A DNA stretch of 64,000 nucleotides from Pandoraea sp. PE-S2T-3. GTDB lineage: Bacteria > Pseudomonadota > Gammaproteobacteria > Burkholderiales > Burkholderiaceae. Of this stretch, positions 34,438 to 42,821 are shown piece by piece. Where the stretch lies: positions 310,001 to 374,000 of the forward strand of contig NZ_NGUQ01000018.1 of assembly GCF_002179965.1 (NCBI RefSeq), written 5' to 3'. The notes under the pieces are model-generated. The model was not told where the DNA came from. It did not search any database and saw only the letters and a list, made by a program, of their open reading frames with translations. The translations under genes were made by a program, and so were the position numbers. The first letter of the stretch is position 1. Every line of letters starts with the position of its first letter.

Positions 34438-34549
34438 GATGTCTCGCTCCTGAGGTTGTTGTCTGCTTAGGCGACGTAACCAACGTAGGGTGCCGTCGCT
34501 GCATTGAGGCCAATGATCGGTGCAGGACGCATCGATGGAAAATCGTTCC

Positions 34550-34569
34550 GACCGATCGGTTGATCGGTC
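34550..34569. promoter_or_regulatory. Palindromic element upstream of fdh
   Basis: Two perfect 8-bp arms, GACCGATC and GATCGGTC, flank GGTT. It may be an operator for fdh (112 bp upstream of its start) or the end hairpin of the GNAT transcript, which runs in the same direction. Confidence 0.5.
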
Positions 34570-34636
34570 CGGCCTATCAAACTCAGGGGAAATCGCGGGA
34601 ACTGGCGAGCGCGGCTATCTTGCGGCCGTCACGGGG

Positions 34637-35143
34637 TCACGATGTGGCGTTGAACGCGTCGTGATAGTGCACGGTGCCCGATGGCGTCGAACCGTCGAAC
34701 GACACCGTCTGGAAATACTCGGGCGGTACGCCCGGCAAGATCACGCCGGGGTTGGCAGCAAAGCCGAAGCGCCCGTAGTACAGCGGGTCGCCAAGCACGA
34801 CGCAACCGGCCGCGCCGCGTTGCCGCAATGCGTCGAGTGCCGCGTGCATTAGCTGGCTGCCGACGCCTTGACCTTGCCGGTCAGGTGCCACTGAAATCGG
34901 CCCCAGACCGTACCAGCGCGCGCTGCCGTCGGAGATCGTCACCGGCGACACGGCCACGTGCCCCACGATGACGCCGTCGTCCTGCGCGACCAGCGAGACC
35001 GACAGTTGCTGCGCGCGACGCAGCGCATTGACGATGAACTGCTCGGTGTGATCGGTATGCGGTGCGTTGAGAAACGCCGCGGTGGTCAGCGCTTCGATAG
35101 CCGTCACGTCGGCGGGCGTTTCATTGCGAATATGAAGTGTCAT
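34637..35143 (-). CDS. GNAT-family N-acetyltransferase (YhbS-like)
   Basis: This 168-residue protein has the YhbS-type layout: IRNETPADVTAIEALTTAAF, the acetyl-CoA loop SVAPDRQGQGVGSQLMHAAL and the late CVVLGDPLYYGRFGF. Its ATG overlaps the stop of the araC gene (ATGA), so it is coupled to the regulator. Substrate unknown. Confidence 0.88.
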   Translation of the reverse strand: MTLHIRNETPADVTAIEALTTAAFLNAPHTDHTEQFIVNALRRAQQLSVSLVAQDDGVIVGHVAVSPVTISDGSARWYGLGPISVAPDRQGQGVGSQLMHAALDALRQRGAAGCVVLGDPLYYGRFGFAANPGVILPGVPPEYFQTVSFDGSTPSGTVHYHDAFNATS

Positions 35144-35988
35144 GGGCTGGATTGTAGACGCTCGTCGCTCGCATATCGCCCCGGCGTCGTTCCCATCGCG
35201 CGGCGGAACATGTCGATGAATGCGCTGACATTCTCGTAGCCGAGATCGAGGGCGATGGTCGTGACGGACACGCCTGCCGCGAGTTGTTCGAGCGCGCGCA
35301 GCAAACGCGCCTGCTGGCGCCACTGCGCGAACGTCATGCCCGTCTGCGTCATGAAATGCCGGCTCAGCGTGCGCGGCGCTACGCCCGCCCACGCCGCCCA
35401 TTCCTCCAGCCGCCGGGCATCCGACAAGTCGGCCGCCAGCGCATCGGTGATACGCACAAGTCGCGGGTCTTCCGGCAACGGCAGTCCGAGCGAAGCCGGT
35501 GGTGCCGCTTTCACCTCGTCGACGATCACTTCGGCGATACGGGTCTGCGCAGCGTCGAGCCCATCGCTCGCTGGCGTGCCGGACCATGTCGCCGCACGCC
35601 GTACCGCTTCACGCAGCAGCGCAGACGTGCGGATGGCACGCGGCGCTGGCGGTAATTCACTACAGCGCGCCTCCTGAATGAAAACACTCCATCCCGAGAA
35701 CGGACCGTAAGAGCGCACCGAGTGCACGTAGTGTGGCGGAATCCAGATCGCATGGATCGCAGGGACGACCCACTGGTGTTTATCGAGCCCCACCGAGACC
35801 AGACCGGTCAGCGCGCCCATCAGTTGCCCGTGCGCGTGACGATGCGGCGACTTCTCGCGCGCTTCCGGCTGCGTCAATTCCCCGGCCGCCAGAAATGGCG
35901 CGGCGGGTGAAGTCAGCAGACCCGGGCGAACGATGGGGATGGGGGCGGGCTTAGGGGCGGGCTTAGGGGCGGGTATAGACGCAGGCAT
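35140..35988 (-). CDS. AraC-family transcriptional regulator
   Basis: The 282-residue product has a cupin-type N-terminal sensor (PHRHAHGQLMGALTGLVSVG, WIPPHYVHSV) and a C-terminal double HTH (RRLEEWAAWAGVAPRTLSRH, VSVTTIALDLGYENVSAFID, then MFRRAMGTTPGRY). The first 20 residues are Pro/Ala/Lys repeats coded by three 12-bp DNA repeats at 35942-35977. The ATG at 35988 starts just before this tail. It is divergent from an MDR oxidoreductase gene (102 bp between starts), its probable target, and is coupled to a GNAT gene. Confidence 0.9.
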   Translation of the reverse strand: MPASIPAPKPAPKPAPIPIVRPGLLTSPAAPFLAAGELTQPEAREKSPHRHAHGQLMGALTGLVSVGLDKHQWVVPAIHAIWIPPHYVHSVRSYGPFSGWSVFIQEARCSELPPAPRAIRTSALLREAVRRAATWSGTPASDGLDAAQTRIAEVIVDEVKAAPPASLGLPLPEDPRLVRITDALAADLSDARRLEEWAAWAGVAPRTLSRHFMTQTGMTFAQWRQQARLLRALEQLAAGVSVTTIALDLGYENVSAFIDMFRRAMGTTPGRYASDERLQSSP

Positions 35989-36089
35989 GGCCGAAACTCC
36001 GTATCGAATGACATTTATACCGGAGTCGGGTCGCATCCGCACGCCTAGACTGAGGCCGTTATCCCTATCGTCACTGTGAAGGAACTGCC

Positions 36090-37073
36090 ATGAAAGCCGC
36101 TGTCGTCAAAGAAATCGGCCACCCGCCCGTCTACGCGGATTTCGGCGCACCGCAGCCGTTGCCCCACCATCATCTGATCGACGTCAGCGCCGCCGCATTG
36201 AGCCGGGTCACGCGCTCGCGCGCCGCCGGGGCGCATTACTCGTCGTCGGGCGGCTATCCGTTCGTGGCTGGCGTCGATGGCACGGGGCGTCTCGAAAACG
36301 GCCAGCGGGTGTACTTCTTCGGGCCACCTGCGCCATACGGTGCCATGGCGGAACGCATCCTCGCCCGCGCGTCGCAGTGCATTGCGCTGCCGGACGATCT
36401 GGACGACGTCACCGCAGCGGCCATCGCCATTCCCGGCATGTCGTCGTGGGCCGCGCTCACCGAGCGGGCGAAGTTCGTCGCGGGCGAGACGGTGCTGATC
36501 AACGGCGCGACAGGCGCGTCGGGGCAGTTGGCGGTGCGCATCGCCAAGTATCTCGGTGCGGGAAAGATCATCGCGACGGGACGCAATCCGGTCGCGTTGG
36601 CTGCGCTCAAACAAGCCGGTGCCGATGTCGCGGTTTCACTGGTACAGGACGACGATGCGAAAGACGACGATGGCTTGAGTCATGCGTTTGCACCGCACTT
36701 CGCGCAAGGCGTGGATGTCGTGCTCGATTACTTGTGGGGTGCCAGCGCGCGGGCGTTGTTGATCGCCGCCGCTAAACACTCGCCGGAAGGGCAGCCGGTC
36801 CGCTTCGTTCAGATCGGGTCGGTCGGTGGCAGCGACGTGGTGTTGCCGGGTGCCGTGCTGCGCGCGAGCGCGATCACGTTGATGGGCAGTGGTATCGGCA
36901 GCGTGCCGTTGCCACGGCTGCTGCACGCCGTGAAAGAAGTGCTGCATGCGGCATTGCCCGCCGGATTGCGCATTCCCACGGCGGCGATTCCGTTGGCCGA
37001 ACTGGGTCAGCATTGGGCGCAGGTCGATAGCCCCGTGCGCACGGTCTTCACACTCGACGCGTCGGCAGGCTGA
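36090..37073 (+). CDS. Zinc-independent MDR oxidoreductase (quinone reductase-like)
   Basis: The 327-residue protein belongs to the medium-chain dehydrogenase/reductase superfamily: GroES-like start (MKAAVVKEIGHPPVYADFGA), FVAGVDGTGRLENGQRVYF, and a nucleotide fold with VLINGATGASGQLAVRIAKY. The Cys/His zinc ligands of alcohol dehydrogenases are absent, which points to a quinone or enone reductase using NADPH. It is divergent from an AraC regulator and convergent with a LysR gene 13 bp away. Confidence 0.88.
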   Translation: MKAAVVKEIGHPPVYADFGAPQPLPHHHLIDVSAAALSRVTRSRAAGAHYSSSGGYPFVAGVDGTGRLENGQRVYFFGPPAPYGAMAERILARASQCIALPDDLDDVTAAAIAIPGMSSWAALTERAKFVAGETVLINGATGASGQLAVRIAKYLGAGKIIATGRNPVALAALKQAGADVAVSLVQDDDAKDDDGLSHAFAPHFAQGVDVVLDYLWGASARALLIAAAKHSPEGQPVRFVQIGSVGGSDVVLPGAVLRASAITLMGSGIGSVPLPRLLHAVKEVLHAALPAGLRIPTAAIPLAELGQHWAQVDSPVRTVFTLDASAG

Positions 37074-37086
37074 CGTTGCGGTATTC

Positions 37087-38010
37087 CTACACAAGCGCCG
37101 GCGCAGGCAACAACGCATCGAGCCGCGATTGCAGATCCACCGAGCGGAACGCGGTAATGGCCGCATCCAGCAGCGGCGGACGCGGCTGACGCTCACGCAG
37201 AATCAAACCGATCTCGCGATGCAGCGCAGGCTGCAATGGCACCGCGTGCAACTCGTCGCGCATCTCCGCCAGACACAACACACTGTGCGGCACGATGCTG
37301 TACAACCCGGCGCAACGTACATGGGCATAGAGCGCCATCAGCGAATCTGTTTCGACACGCGGCGACGCCGATGTCCCGGCGCGCGCCAGCGCCGCATCGA
37401 TGCCCTGACGGCACTGCATATTGCTGGTGAGCAGACAAAGCGGCAGCTTCGCGGCTTCATGCCATGAGAGGGTCGTACGGCCTGCCAGCGCCGTCTCATC
37501 GCGCGCGATCAGCACGTAGCGCTCGCGAAACAACGGGATGGTTTCGAACTCGCGCAGTCGCGGATCGTCGAGATAACTGAGTCCGACATCGAGATCGAGC
37601 TCGGCGAGCTGGCGCAGCGCCTGCGTCGCCGACAGCGTGTAGACCTCATGGCGCATGCCGGGAAATTCCCGCAAGCACGCATCGGTGAGCAGCGGCACAA
37701 GCGGCAACGCCGTGGGAATGGCACCGATACGCAGGCAACCGGCCACCTCGCGACGGCTCGCACTGGCCTCTTGCCGCAACCCTTCACAGTCGGCCAGCAC
37801 CTGACGCGCCCAAGCCAGCACACGCTCGCCCTCGGGTGTGAAACCTTCGAAGCGGCGGCCACGCCGCACGATGGGCAGGCCGAACTCCTCTTCGATGCTG
37901 CGGATCGCGCCCGACAACGTGGGCTGCGACACGTTGCACAACTCGGCCGCGCGACGGAAATGCTGCGCCTGCGAAAGCGCGACGAGATAACTCAACTGCC
38001 GGATAAACAT
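37087..38010 (-). CDS. LysR-family transcriptional regulator
   Basis: The 307-residue product has the LysR HTH (LSYLVALSQAQHFRRAAELC, VSQPTLSGAIRSIEEEFGLP) and a periplasmic-binding-like sensor domain (LRIGAIPTALPLVPLLTDAC). Two cysteines occur in the sensor (LCLLTSNMQCRQG). The target is not obvious: its neighbours are the convergent MDR gene and a PBP gene reading the same way upstream. An 8-bp-arm dyad 47-70 bp before its start suggests autoregulation. Confidence 0.9.
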   Translation of the reverse strand: MFIRQLSYLVALSQAQHFRRAAELCNVSQPTLSGAIRSIEEEFGLPIVRRGRRFEGFTPEGERVLAWARQVLADCEGLRQEASASRREVAGCLRIGAIPTALPLVPLLTDACLREFPGMRHEVYTLSATQALRQLAELDLDVGLSYLDDPRLREFETIPLFRERYVLIARDETALAGRTTLSWHEAAKLPLCLLTSNMQCRQGIDAALARAGTSASPRVETDSLMALYAHVRCAGLYSIVPHSVLCLAEMRDELHAVPLQPALHREIGLILRERQPRPPLLDAAITAFRSVDLQSRLDALLPAPALV

Positions 38011-38056
38011 GGCTGACGTCCTCCCCCGATGTGGCCGGGGAGGTTCGCTTCATCCC

Positions 38057-38080
38057 CGCTATATCGTCATGAATATAGCG
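38057..38080 (-). promoter_or_regulatory. Dyad upstream of the LysR gene
   Basis: CGCTATAT (38057-38064) and ATATAGCG (38073-38080) are perfect arms separated by 8 bp, in an AT-rich patch before the lysR start. It is a likely autoregulatory site. Confidence 0.5.
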
Positions 38081-38188
38081 CATGCCATGACGCGGCAGTC
38101 ATGAGAATCTGGCATAACTGTTATGGCAATTTCGGCCGGCCGGGCGGCAAGCCCGGTGGCCTGGTCGAGTCCATTACTGGGCCCCGTA

Positions 38189-38236
38189 TTGAGCGCACTG
38201 CTGAGCGCACTACTGAGCCCTGTACTGAACCTCTTA
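38189..38236. repeat. Degenerate 12-bp tandem repeat at the PBP gene end
   Basis: Four units of about 12 bp (gagcgcactgct, gagcgcactact, gagccctgtact, gaacctcttact) abut and slightly overlap the stop codon of the PBP gene. The frame after the stop stays repetitive, so the repeat may have grown around the gene end. Confidence 0.55.
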
Positions 38237-40762
38237 CTGCGCCGAGGCGGGTGCAGAGCCGGACGGCGTTTGCGGGATGACCGGAACCGACATCGGCGGC
38301 GCAACGCCCGAGGTCGCGCCCGGGCCGTCCCACTCGCCCGGTACACCGGGGATCGTCGTGCTGCGCGGTGCGATGGCGGCCGACGCGGCGTCCGGCTGTG
38401 CCAGCACCGCCGAGGCCACGGGCACCGGCAGCGGGCCGCTGTCGAGCGCCGTGCTGGCCGCGCCGGGTGCCGATGGGGACGGCGCCGGGGCAGGCGCAGT
38501 CTGACGCTTCACCGGTGCTTTCGGCTTAGGCTCCGGCGCAGTTTTCTTCGCGAACAACGCCGTCACCCAGTCACTCGCACGCGTCCACCAGTCGCTGTAC
38601 CAGTGATGATTGTCCGGCGCTTCGAAGCGGGCGTTCGGATCGATGAGCTTCGCGCGCAGCGCACGCGAGACCACATCGCCCACGATCGGCAGCGCACTGT
38701 GCGCGCCCTGCCCCCAGTAGTCGCTGCGCAACGTGATGCGGCTGTCATTGAAGCCCACCCACGCCCCGGCCACCAATTGCGGCTGCATGAGGATGAACCA
38801 GCCGTCGGCGTTGTCTTGCGTCGTGCCGGTCTTGCCCGCGACATCCGCGCGAATGCCGAAGCGCGTGCGGATGGCGTTGCCGGTGCCGCGATTGATCACG
38901 CCGCGCATGGTGTCGAGCAGCGTGTAGTCGTCAGCTTCGGAGAGCGCGCGTTCGGGACGCGCCGGGGAGAACGTGGCCAGCACGTCGCCCTCGCTGTTGG
39001 TGATCTCGGTGACCATGGTCGGTTCGCGATACTCGCCGCCGTCGGCAATCGTGCCGTAGGAGACCACCATCTCCTTGAGCGACACCGGGCTCGTGCCCAG
39101 CGCCAGCGACGGCACCGGATCGAGCTTGCTTTCACGCACGCCCATTGCACGGGCCAGCCCGACCACGCGCGACGGCCCGACTTCCTGCATCAATTGCGCC
39201 GTCACGGTGTTGCGCGATTGCGCGAGTGCATCGCGCAATGCCATCGGCTTGTTCGTCGGTGCCGTATCGTCGCTCGGCCGCCAGATTTCGCCACCGGCCA
39301 GCGGAATTTCCACCGTCTGATCCACGATGGTGTCTTCCGGCTTCGCGCCCTTGATGAACGCCGCACCGTACACAAAAGGCTTGAAGGTCGAGCCCGGTTG
39401 ACGACGTGCTTGCTGCACGTGGTCGAAAGGATCGATCGTGAAGTCGCGGCTGCCCACCCATGCGCGAATCGAGCCCGAGCGCGGGTCGATGGCGAGGAAG
39501 CCTGCCTGCACGCGCGTCTTGGTCGCGCGCAGGTTCTGCATGAAGGTCTTGTCGGCGAGCAGGCGCTTCATGGCGGCTTCGGGCGCTTCACCTCCGGCCA
39601 CCGCGTTGCGATATTCGGCGGTCTCGCGCACGAACGACTGCACCAGCGCCGTACTGTCACGCCAGCCGCCGCGTGCCGACCAGTTCGCATCCGCGATGCC
39701 CTGCAACTGGTTGGCCTGACGCGTCAGCGCCTGCGTGGCCATCGTCTGAAGCCGCGAGTCGATGGTGGTGTGCACCACCAGCCCGTCGGAATAGATGTTG
39801 TAGTCGTTGCGATCTGCCCAGCCGATCAGCCACTTGCGCAACTGCTGCGCGAAGTGCGGTGCCGGGCCCGGCTCTTCCGTCTGACGCTCGAAGTTGATGC
39901 GCAGCGGGCGCTTCTGCAATGCCGCCAGTTTCGACGCATCGAGATCGCCGTACTTCACCATTTGCGCGAGCACGGTGTTGCGACGTTGCAGCGCGCGCTC
40001 GGGATTGATCACCGGGTTGTAATAGCTGTTGCCCTTGAGCATGCCGACGAGCGTGGCCGCTTCGACCACATCCAGTTGGTCGGCCGACTTGTCGAAATAC
40101 GTGCGCGCCGCCATCTCGATGCCGTACGCGTTGTACAGGAACGGCACGGTATTCAGATACGTCTCGAGAATCTCCGGCTTGGTGTACAGCGCCTCGATCT
40201 TGAGCGCGGTGATGGCTTCCTTGAGCTTGCGTGTCAGCGTGGGCGCGCGGCCGATCGCATCCGGATACAGATTACGGGCGAGCTGCTGCGTGATGGTGGA
40301 GCCGCCCTGCCGGTCGCCCGAGAACGTATGCAACGCCGCCGACGCCGTACGCTTCAGATCGATACCGTGGTGTTCGTAGAAGCGATGGTCTTCGGTCGAG
40401 ACCAGCGCCTTGATCACGTTGGGCGATACATCCTTGAGCGCGACCCATTCCCGATTGGACGGCCGGAACTCGGCGAGCAGCTTGCCGTCGGCAGACAACA
40501 CCTGCGCGGGCTGGTCGACCTTGGCGCGGCGAATGTCGCGGATACCAGGCGTGAACGGAATCAGGATCAGCGTGTAGGCGATGAACAGCGCCGGGACTGC
40601 CGCAATGGCGATCAGCACGCCACGGCGCGTGGGGTGGCGCAGGTGGTGCCAAGCGCGGGCAGCGAACGGTTGCAGGCGTTGCAGCAGCGGTTGCAGCAGA
40701 CGAAGACCATGCCGGCCCGCTTGGGCGATGGCATGCAGCAGCGACGAAATCAGGCGCTTCAC
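38234..40762 (-). CDS. Class A penicillin-binding protein (bifunctional PBP1)
   Basis: The 842-residue enzyme polymerises and cross-links peptidoglycan. A cytoplasmic tail (1-47) is followed by one membrane span (about 48-70). The glycosyltransferase domain has STEDHRFYEHHGID (Glu124), GGSTITQQLARNL and the KLKEA block. The transpeptidase domain has the Ser458 motif STFK, SRN at 516-518 and KTGT at 644-647. The last 130 residues are a Pro/Ala/Ser-rich tail after the catalytic core. No lytic or pilus genes are adjacent. Whether it is the PBP1a, 1b or 1c counterpart is not decided. Confidence 0.93.
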   Translation of the reverse strand: MKRLISSLLHAIAQAGRHGLRLLQPLLQRLQPFAARAWHHLRHPTRRGVLIAIAAVPALFIAYTLILIPFTPGIRDIRRAKVDQPAQVLSADGKLLAEFRPSNREWVALKDVSPNVIKALVSTEDHRFYEHHGIDLKRTASAALHTFSGDRQGGSTITQQLARNLYPDAIGRAPTLTRKLKEAITALKIEALYTKPEILETYLNTVPFLYNAYGIEMAARTYFDKSADQLDVVEAATLVGMLKGNSYYNPVINPERALQRRNTVLAQMVKYGDLDASKLAALQKRPLRINFERQTEEPGPAPHFAQQLRKWLIGWADRNDYNIYSDGLVVHTTIDSRLQTMATQALTRQANQLQGIADANWSARGGWRDSTALVQSFVRETAEYRNAVAGGEAPEAAMKRLLADKTFMQNLRATKTRVQAGFLAIDPRSGSIRAWVGSRDFTIDPFDHVQQARRQPGSTFKPFVYGAAFIKGAKPEDTIVDQTVEIPLAGGEIWRPSDDTAPTNKPMALRDALAQSRNTVTAQLMQEVGPSRVVGLARAMGVRESKLDPVPSLALGTSPVSLKEMVVSYGTIADGGEYREPTMVTEITNSEGDVLATFSPARPERALSEADDYTLLDTMRGVINRGTGNAIRTRFGIRADVAGKTGTTQDNADGWFILMQPQLVAGAWVGFNDSRITLRSDYWGQGAHSALPIVGDVVSRALRAKLIDPNARFEAPDNHHWYSDWWTRASDWVTALFAKKTAPEPKPKAPVKRQTAPAPAPSPSAPGAASTALDSGPLPVPVASAVLAQPDAASAAIAPRSTTIPGVPGEWDGPGATSGVAPPMSVPVIPQTPSGSAPASAQ

Positions 40763-40964
40763 GATGGGGGGACGCGTGGCAAAGTCCGCATCCTACCAAA
40801 ACGGGGAGGACGGCCGGCGTTGGCGGGTTCGAGCGGCGTGCTCGCTCACGAGGCAAAGGGAGACACGCGCGGTGCTCTCGGTGACGGCGATGTTGCGCCC
40901 GCGCGACTGAGCGCACACGAATGCGCGACAGTTTGTCGCACTGCCATGAAGGGTTTTCGCGCGC

Positions 40965-41012
40965 TTGATGCGCATCAAGTTCCCCGCAGAGAGGCGCTTC
41001 TACCATCGGTCG
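40965..41012 (+). promoter_or_regulatory. FNR/Anr box and promoter of ompW
   Basis: TTGATGCGCATCAA (40965-40978) is an exact match to the FNR consensus TTGAT-N4-ATCAA. TACCAT (41001-41006) is a possible -10 box; a transcript start near 41013 would put the box at about -41.5, the class II activator position. E. coli ompW is known to be controlled by FNR. Confidence 0.75.
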
Positions 41013-41039
41013 TGCTCACTCACGACTTTGGAAATCATC

Positions 41040-41753
41040 ATGAAGCACTCCCTCGGCACCACGGCCATCGCCGCCGCAGTGGTTGCCGGTGCCGCGTTCT
41101 TCAGCGCAAGCGCTACAGCACAGGCTACCGACACCACCAGCACCAACAACACCACGAGTGCCGTACAGCCGAAGACGTTCGGTTTCATCAAGGACAGCTC
41201 GCAAGGCATCTACGCCGGCGACATCCTCGCGCGTGTTCGCGCCATCGGCATCCTGCCGGATTCGCATGCGAGCGGCAGCGTGCTGCCCACGCTGGGCGTC
41301 ACGGTGAACAACGCCATCGTGCCGGAGCTCGACTTCACGTACATGATTCTCGACAACGTCGGGGTCGAACTGATTCTCGGCATGTCGCGCCACCAACTCA
41401 CGTCGAACCTCGGCCATCTGGGCGGCGTGAACGTGCTGCCGCCGACGCTGCTGTTGCAATACCACTTCAACCACGCGGGCAAGGTGCGCCCGTATGTCGG
41501 CGCCGGCATCAACTACACGCGCTTCTGGAACAGCAGCCTGAACGCGGGCGGCACGCCGATCTCGATCAAGAACCATAGCGTCGGTCCGGCCCTGCAAGCG
41601 GGTGTGGACATTCAGATGACGAAGAACATGTTCTTCAACATCGACATCAAGAAGATCTGGATGAAGACCGATACGTCGCTGGCCGGCACCGATCTCGGCA
41701 CGCTGCACATCGATCCGCTCATCGTCGGCGTGGGTGTCGGCGTGAAGTTCTGA
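41040..41753 (+). CDS. ompW: Outer membrane protein OmpW
   Basis: The 237-residue product has a signal peptide (about 1-27, ending ATAQA) and the OmpW eight-strand barrel with the typical GDILARVRAIGILPD, VPELDFTYMILDNVGVELIL, PPTLLLQYHF and PYVGAGINYTRFW blocks, ending in the outer membrane Phe (VGVGVKF). It is a small channel for hydrophobic compounds. The ATG at 41040 follows a weak site and gives a proper signal peptide. The FNR box upstream suggests induction at low oxygen. Confidence 0.95.
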   Translation: MKHSLGTTAIAAAVVAGAAFFSASATAQATDTTSTNNTTSAVQPKTFGFIKDSSQGIYAGDILARVRAIGILPDSHASGSVLPTLGVTVNNAIVPELDFTYMILDNVGVELILGMSRHQLTSNLGHLGGVNVLPPTLLLQYHFNHAGKVRPYVGAGINYTRFWNSSLNAGGTPISIKNHSVGPALQAGVDIQMTKNMFFNIDIKKIWMKTDTSLAGTDLGTLHIDPLIVGVGVGVKF

Positions 41754-41813
41754 CGCGCTGCCGGACGAACAAGGGACGAACGATGCACGGATAGCAGGAC
41801 CGATTCCGGTGTA

Positions 41814-41854
41814 AGGTGCCGCTTCTGCCGGGGGGCAGGCGGCACCTCTTTTTT
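41814..41854 (+). terminator. Intrinsic terminator of ompW
   Basis: A 9-bp stem (aggtgccgc / gcggcacct) contains an inner ctgcc/ggcag stem and is followed by cTTTTTT. It lies about 60 bp after the ompW stop. Confidence 0.88.
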
Positions 41855-41999
41855 GGCCGGTATTACCCTGCAACTTCCCGCGCTGTCGGCCCGAGGAATG
41901 CGATGCGTCAAATTGTCGCGTCCTCCCTACATGAGAACGCAAAACATTTACGTGCCGCGACGACAGCCCCTACAATGCCTGGTTCCCTGAACGTACACT

Positions 42000-42015
42000 T
42001 TACGTAACTACGTAA
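42000..42015 (+). promoter_or_regulatory. ACGTA dyad before the DUF2946 gene
   Basis: TTACGTA and TACGTAA flank AC, 14 bp before the ATG of the DUF2946 gene, with another ACGTA copy at 41991-41995. The position over the translation initiation region fits a repressor site, possibly metal-responsive. Confidence 0.4.
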
Positions 42016-42028
42016 CTTCGGCCCAGAC

Positions 42029-42526
42029 ATGCGTAAGCTCCGCCAGCATCGCGTCGCAATCGGGATCGCCTTACTGGCGATCCTGCTGGCAGCGCTCATG
42101 CCGGCGATTGCGCAATGGCGTGCGGCCATGCAGAAAGACCCTTTCGCGGTCTACTGCACGGTACAGGGCACGCAGGCTGCGCTTGGGACAAACAGCACCC
42201 CGCGCGCCGACGCACAGCGCGCTGCGGTGCACGATGGCCATTCCGGCCACGACGACGCCCAGGCACCGCCCGCGACGGGCGACGCGACCCAACTTCACAG
42301 TGCGCATGACGGCCCGGATCACTCGCTGGCGTCTGCCGAACACTGGGAAAAGTGCGGCTACTGCTCGCTCTGGTCGCACCAGACGCTCGTCACCACCGAT
42401 TTCATCACCCTCCCCACTGCCGCGCCGACAGGCACCACCGACGCCCCCCGCGTGCTGGTGCCGTTCTATCCGCGCGCCCGTTTCTCCGCAGCTCTGGCGC
42501 GTGCGCCACCCTCTCTGACCCTCTGA
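42029..42526 (+). CDS. DUF2946-like membrane-anchored protein
   Basis: The 165-residue product starts with a hydrophobic anchor (VAIGIALLAILLAALMPAIA) and has a long His/Asp-rich loop (HDGHSGHDD, HSAHDGPDHS) and a CGYCSLWSHQ motif. This is the pattern I associate with DUF2946, small proteins found beside TonB-dependent receptors and copper genes. The His and Cys content suggests metal binding. It precedes a TonB receptor on the same strand by about 300 bp. Confidence 0.75.
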   Translation: MRKLRQHRVAIGIALLAILLAALMPAIAQWRAAMQKDPFAVYCTVQGTQAALGTNSTPRADAQRAAVHDGHSGHDDAQAPPATGDATQLHSAHDGPDHSLASAEHWEKCGYCSLWSHQTLVTTDFITLPTAAPTGTTDAPRVLVPFYPRARFSAALARAPPSLTL

Positions 42527-42821
42527 TCACGTCGTATTCCTGCTAACTGGCGAGCTGCCGGCTGGTGGTGATTTTCGACGGACTGCTTCCGCCGTATTGC
42601 TGTCGACGTACTGCTGTCGTCACACGTCATGCCCCGGCAACGACGCTCGATCCGTCGCGCCCTTTTCGCTCGTTACGTGAAGGTGCGCAGGATCGTCGTC
42701 GCTCGCGCTGCGCTGCTTGCGCGAGCCGCCGGCATTCGTGCGCGACATGCATTACCTGCGCCATTGCACGCGGCAATCTTGATCATTGAGCGACGGCTTA
42801 CCCGTCGCCAGAGAGACACTC

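Noticed and set aside
38123-41578. 1151-residue open frame on the plus strand
   Set aside because: It lies antisense to the PBP gene, is rich in Arg/His/Gln as GC-rich shadow frames are, and runs into ompW in another frame. The minus strand encodes a complete class A PBP.
42527-42821. Possible small gene between the DUF2946 and TonB genes
   Set aside because: Only Arg/Ala-rich frames without ribosome sites occur. The stretch holds a small direct repeat (CGTAyTGCTGTCG twice) and probably just a promoter.
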